From positions 1 to 64,000 of the forward strand of contig NZ_FQXJ01000013.1 in the NCBI RefSeq assembly GCF_900129935.1: DNA of 64,000 nucleotides, written 5' to 3'. The notes beneath the pieces were generated by a model that saw nothing but the letters and a program-made list of their open reading frames with translations, had not been told where the DNA came from and ran no database searches. Origin of the DNA: Desulfosporosinus lacus DSM 15449. GTDB taxonomy: Bacteria > Bacillota > Desulfitobacteriia > Desulfitobacteriales > Desulfitobacteriaceae. Below, piece by piece: positions 61,329 through 64,000 of the stretch (positions are counted from its first letter, which is position 1; every line of letters starts with the position of its first letter). A program made the translations under genes and the position numbers.

Positions 61329-64000
61329 CTACCTCCTGTCACAGCGCAAACACCGCATTGATTCGGCAATTGCTTTAAGCTTGTGATAACCTTTTCCAAT
61401 TTCTGCAAAGGTGTTTTTCCGCGTCTCCGGTGCAAGAATTTCCATGGCATATCTCTCATGATCCAAGAGGTCAGCATCATCCGTAGGCGCTGGAAAGTTA
61501 ACGACTTCCCCTTTATTTAGGACTCCTTTACCGCCTAGGAAAATATCTATCGATACAGCTGCTTTCTTACCATCGGCGATCGCTGTGATGGCAACATCAG
61601 ACCCTCTCGCAACGTCACCGCCGGCAAATACGCCTGGCAGAGCAGTCATCAGACTATCCTTAGCTGTAATCAGAGTACTCCATTCCGTAATACCGACTTG
61701 ATTAGGATCGACAAACTGCAAGTCGGCTGATTGGCTGACTGCCGGAATCACTGTATCAACTTGGATCGTGAAATTGGATCCCTCTTTGACGATGGGGTTC
61801 CTTCTTCCCCCCGAATCAAATAATCCGAGCTCCATCCTGACACATTCAAGTTCACTAACCTTAACCTTATCCACACCGATAAACTTAACCGGGGTAGCCA
61901 GAGGCATGATTTCTATCCCTTCTTCGATAGCCTCATGGATTTCTCTAAGATCAGCAGGCATATCTTCAAGCGTTCTTCTATAGAGTAATTTAACTTTAGC
62001 GCCCATTCTCAGAGCTGTTCTCGCTGCATCAAGCGCCGTATTTCCGCCGCCAATTACGGCAACAGACTTCCCTAGTTGGACTTCACGACCCAGGTTTACC
62101 TTGCGTAAAAAGTCAAGCCCATGAATTACTCCAGGCAAATCCTCGCCAGGAAGATTAATCTTGTTAGCGATCTGATTTCCAGATGCAATATAGATTGCGT
62201 CATGCTTCTCCCTTAACTCTGTAAACGAAATAGTTTGTCCGACCTCCGTATTGAGGTGAATCTTAACCCCAACCTGTTCAATCAGGTTGATCTCATAGGC
62301 CAAAATCTTATTTGGCAACCTATATTCGGGAATTCCAAAAGCTAGGACTCCACCAGCAAGTGACTGTGCTTCGTAAATATCTACCTCGTAGCCAAGTCTC
62401 GCCAGATAGTATCCACAGGTCAGACCAGATGGACCTGCTCCAATAATCCCTATACTCTTCCCGTTTTTGGGAAGTGCGCTCGCATTATTGACAGTAACCC
62501 CCTGATCAAAGGCATAATCCGAGACAAATCTCTTCAAATCAGCAATCGCAATCGGCTCATCGAGTTGACCTCTTCGACATTTGCTCTCACAAGGGCGGGT
62601 GCAGATTCTGCCGCAAACCGCCGGGAAGGGGTTTTCTCGCTTAATCAGATCATAGGCCTCTCTATATCTTCCAACTGAAATCAAAGCAAGATATCCCGGA
62701 ACGTTGATCCCTGCAGGGCAAGCATTCTCACAAGGGGAAATAAAGAGATCGGTGCAGACCCCGGCGCGGCATAACTTAGCTTGAACATGCTCATTGTATT
62801 CCTCACGGAAATTCCGAATAATACTTAGAAAGGAATTCGCAGCAGTTTGACCTAACGAGCACATAGCCGATAGTCGAATAGAATCGCCGAGTTCTTCCAG
62901 GAGTTCAATGTCCCCTTCTTGACCTGCGCCCTTTATGATGCGTTCAACAATTTCCAGCATCCTTTTGGTTCCTACACGACAAGGCAGACATTTTCCGCAG
63001 GATTGATCTTGAATGAATTCCATGAGCCTTCTTCCCGTATCCACCATACAGGTATCCTGGTTCATTACCTGAAGTTCGCCTGAACCTATCATGGCACCAA
63101 GTTTAGACAAAGCCTCATTATCCAGGGGGGTGTTTAAAAACTCCTTGGAAATGCATCCTCCCGAAGGACCTCCAACCTGTACTGCTTTAAAGGACTTGCC
63201 ACCCGGAACCCCTCCTCCCAGTTTAAAAAGAAGGTCTCCCAAGCTCATCCCCATTGGCACCTCCACAATACCCTGGTTGACTAAATCACCGGTCAGCGCC
63301 ACGACTTTAGTACCTTTACAAGTATTTGTGCCATTCTGGGTATACCAGTCCGCTCCATTAAGCACAATCTGGGGTACATGTGAGAACGTTTCAACGTTGT
63401 GGACTATCGTCGGCTTATCAAATAGTCCTTTCTCAAAGGAAAAGGGTGGCTGCTCTTTGGGCTCCCCTCGTTTACCTGCTATTGAGGCCAGTAGCGAGGT
63501 CTCTTCTCCACCCACAAAAACACCTGCACCCAGGTATATTTCAAGGTCAAAACTAAAATTCGTTCCCATAATGTTTGCGCCCAATAATCCGCAGCGGCGT
63601 GCTTCTTCAATTGCCGCTCCAAGACGCTCGGCTGCTAATGGATACTCGACATTCATATTGATATACCCAAAGGTGGCTCCCATAGCATAGCCTGCCAGCA
63701 GCATACCCTCAATTACACAGTGAGGATCCCCTTCCAAAATACTCCTGTCGATAATCGCTTTCGGGTCTCCGTCGGCGGCATTACAGACAATATACTTTTG
63801 GTTACACTTCGCGTTCCTAACAGCTTCCCAGCGAATACCTGCCAGAAATCCGTCTCCACATTCTCTTAGTCCAGATCTTCTAACTTCTTCAGTCACTTGC
63901 TTGCCGCTCATACTATGCATTGCTTTGCCAACGGCAGAATAGCCATCCTGAGCAATGTAAGCCTCTAGGGAAGCATGATCAATCCGTCCGCAGTTCTTCA
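61329..64000 (-). CDS. NuoF-like/GltD-like fusion subunit of hydrogenase (5' partial)
   Basis: The frame runs to the right edge (RIDHASLEAYIAQDG upstream of M at 63920), so the true start is outside. The first half is NuoF/HydB-like: GGEETSLLASIAGKRGEP, SCGKCLPCR and CSLGQ for the Fe-S cluster. The usual FMN loop GRGGAGFPTG reads ECGDGFLAG. The second half is NfnB/GltD-like: CENACPAGINVPGY, FAD loop IIGAGPSGLTCGYYLA and NAD(P) loop VIGGGNTALDAARTAL. It should pass electrons between hydrogenase and NAD(P)H. It is coupled to hydA by 7 nt. Confidence 0.93.
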   Translation of the reverse strand, partial: KNCGRIDHASLEAYIAQDGYSAVGKAMHSMSGKQVTEEVRRSGLRECGDGFLAGIRWEAVRNAKCNQKYIVCNAADGDPKAIIDRSILEGDPHCVIEGMLLAGYAMGATFGYINMNVEYPLAAERLGAAIEEARRCGLLGANIMGTNFSFDLEIYLGAGVFVGGEETSLLASIAGKRGEPKEQPPFSFEKGLFDKPTIVHNVETFSHVPQIVLNGADWYTQNGTNTCKGTKVVALTGDLVNQGIVEVPMGMSLGDLLFKLGGGVPGGKSFKAVQVGGPSGGCISKEFLNTPLDNEALSKLGAMIGSGELQVMNQDTCMVDTGRRLMEFIQDQSCGKCLPCRVGTKRMLEIVERIIKGAGQEGDIELLEELGDSIRLSAMCSLGQTAANSFLSIIRNFREEYNEHVQAKLCRAGVCTDLFISPCENACPAGINVPGYLALISVGRYREAYDLIKRENPFPAVCGRICTRPCESKCRRGQLDEPIAIADLKRFVSDYAFDQGVTVNNASALPKNGKSIGIIGAGPSGLTCGYYLARLGYEVDIYEAQSLAGGVLAFGIPEYRLPNKILAYEINLIEQVGVKIHLNTEVGQTISFTELREKHDAIYIASGNQIANKINLPGEDLPGVIHGLDFLRKVNLGREVQLGKSVAVIGGGNTALDAARTALRMGAKVKLLYRRTLEDMPADLREIHEAIEEGIEIMPLATPVKFIGVDKVKVSELECVRMELGLFDSGGRRNPIVKEGSNFTIQVDTVIPAVSQSADLQFVDPNQVGITEWSTLITAKDSLMTALPGVFAGGDVARGSDVAITAIADGKKAAVSIDIFLGGKGVLNKGEVVNFPAPTDDADLLDHERYAMEILAPETRKNTFAEIGKGYHKLKAIAESMRCLRCDRR

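Noticed and set aside
1-64000. CRISPR arrays, tRNA and rRNA genes
   Set aside because: No regularly spaced repeats, no cloverleaf-type 75-nt units and no rRNA-like stretches were seen by eye.

Overview
The window looks like a chromosomal segment of a low-to-moderate GC, anaerobic, endospore-forming clostridium of the Desulfosporosinus/Desulfitobacterium type (Peptococcaceae sensu lato). The reasons are Firmicutes-style ribosome binding sites, many GTG/TTG starts, a Spo0F-like receiver, a CWB2 cell-wall amidase, Firmicutes riboswitch classes, an [FeFe] hydrogenase with a diaphorase-type partner, and a CooF/CooS-like/flavoprotein cluster. The genus is an inference from gene content. No rRNA, tRNA, CRISPR array or prophage was seen.

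Layout. 1-690: 3' end of an IS21-family istB and its repeated right terminus, next to two very short ORFs. 690-8360: a methyl-accepting chemotaxis protein, citrate synthase, a lone membrane protein facing a c-di-AMP (ydaO) riboswitch with no obvious target, an archaeal-type methenyl-H4MPT cyclohydrolase (mch), an HD-GYP phosphodiesterase, a Spo0F-like receiver and an XRE regulator. 8500-13170: agmatine-to-putrescine genes aguA-aguB, a 44-codon membrane peptide with a structured leader and its own terminator, a small hypothetical gene, a perfect 46-nt palindrome, and an M50 protease. 13150-18930 (minus): a cobalamin riboswitch plus terminator, then ubiD-hyuA-hyuB. 19100-23610: a MASE3-PAS histidine kinase and a CWB2/SH3/amidase wall protein. 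23690-28230 (minus): ilvB-ilvH, a hypothetical gene, a BenE transporter and a Nudix hydrolase. 28770-34400: an MFS exporter, an ABC exporter with a methyltransferase, and an ABC1/UbiB kinase. 34600-36210: a DUF2089 / SHOCT-like / small membrane protein operon. 36400-43570: mostly single genes (DUF1904, gamma-carbonic-anhydrase-like, RCK potassium channel, arginine-deiminase-like, XdhC, ketopantoate reductase, YnfA). 43860-46600: ABC ATPase, a permease split by a frameshift at a T7 run, and an SGNH hydrolase. 46900-53610: aspartate 4-decarboxylase, ferredoxins, a CHASE4-PAS-GGDEF-HD-GYP protein and another HD-GYP protein.

53830-64000 (minus) is the most interesting block. A diaphorase subunit (NuoF-like fused to a GltD/NfnB-like module, running off the window edge) precedes an [FeFe] hydrogenase. 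After a terminator comes a cluster of a CooF-like ferredoxin, a CO-dehydrogenase-like protein, an unrecognised 180-aa protein and an FAD/NAD(P) oxidoreductase, followed by ilvD. The CooS-like protein keeps the B-cluster cysteines but lacks the D-cluster cysteines and, in my by-eye alignment, five of six Ni-Fe-S C-cluster ligands. It is therefore unlikely to be a CO dehydrogenase, and the cluster may be an undescribed redox complex.

Themes: anaerobic electron transfer (hydrogenase, ferredoxins, CooS-like cluster), cyclic-dinucleotide signalling (three HD-GYP proteins, a c-di-AMP riboswitch), and amino-acid/amidine metabolism (ilvBH, ilvD, aguAB, arginine-deiminase-like, aspartate decarboxylase). 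All calls come from reading the sequence; no database search was run.
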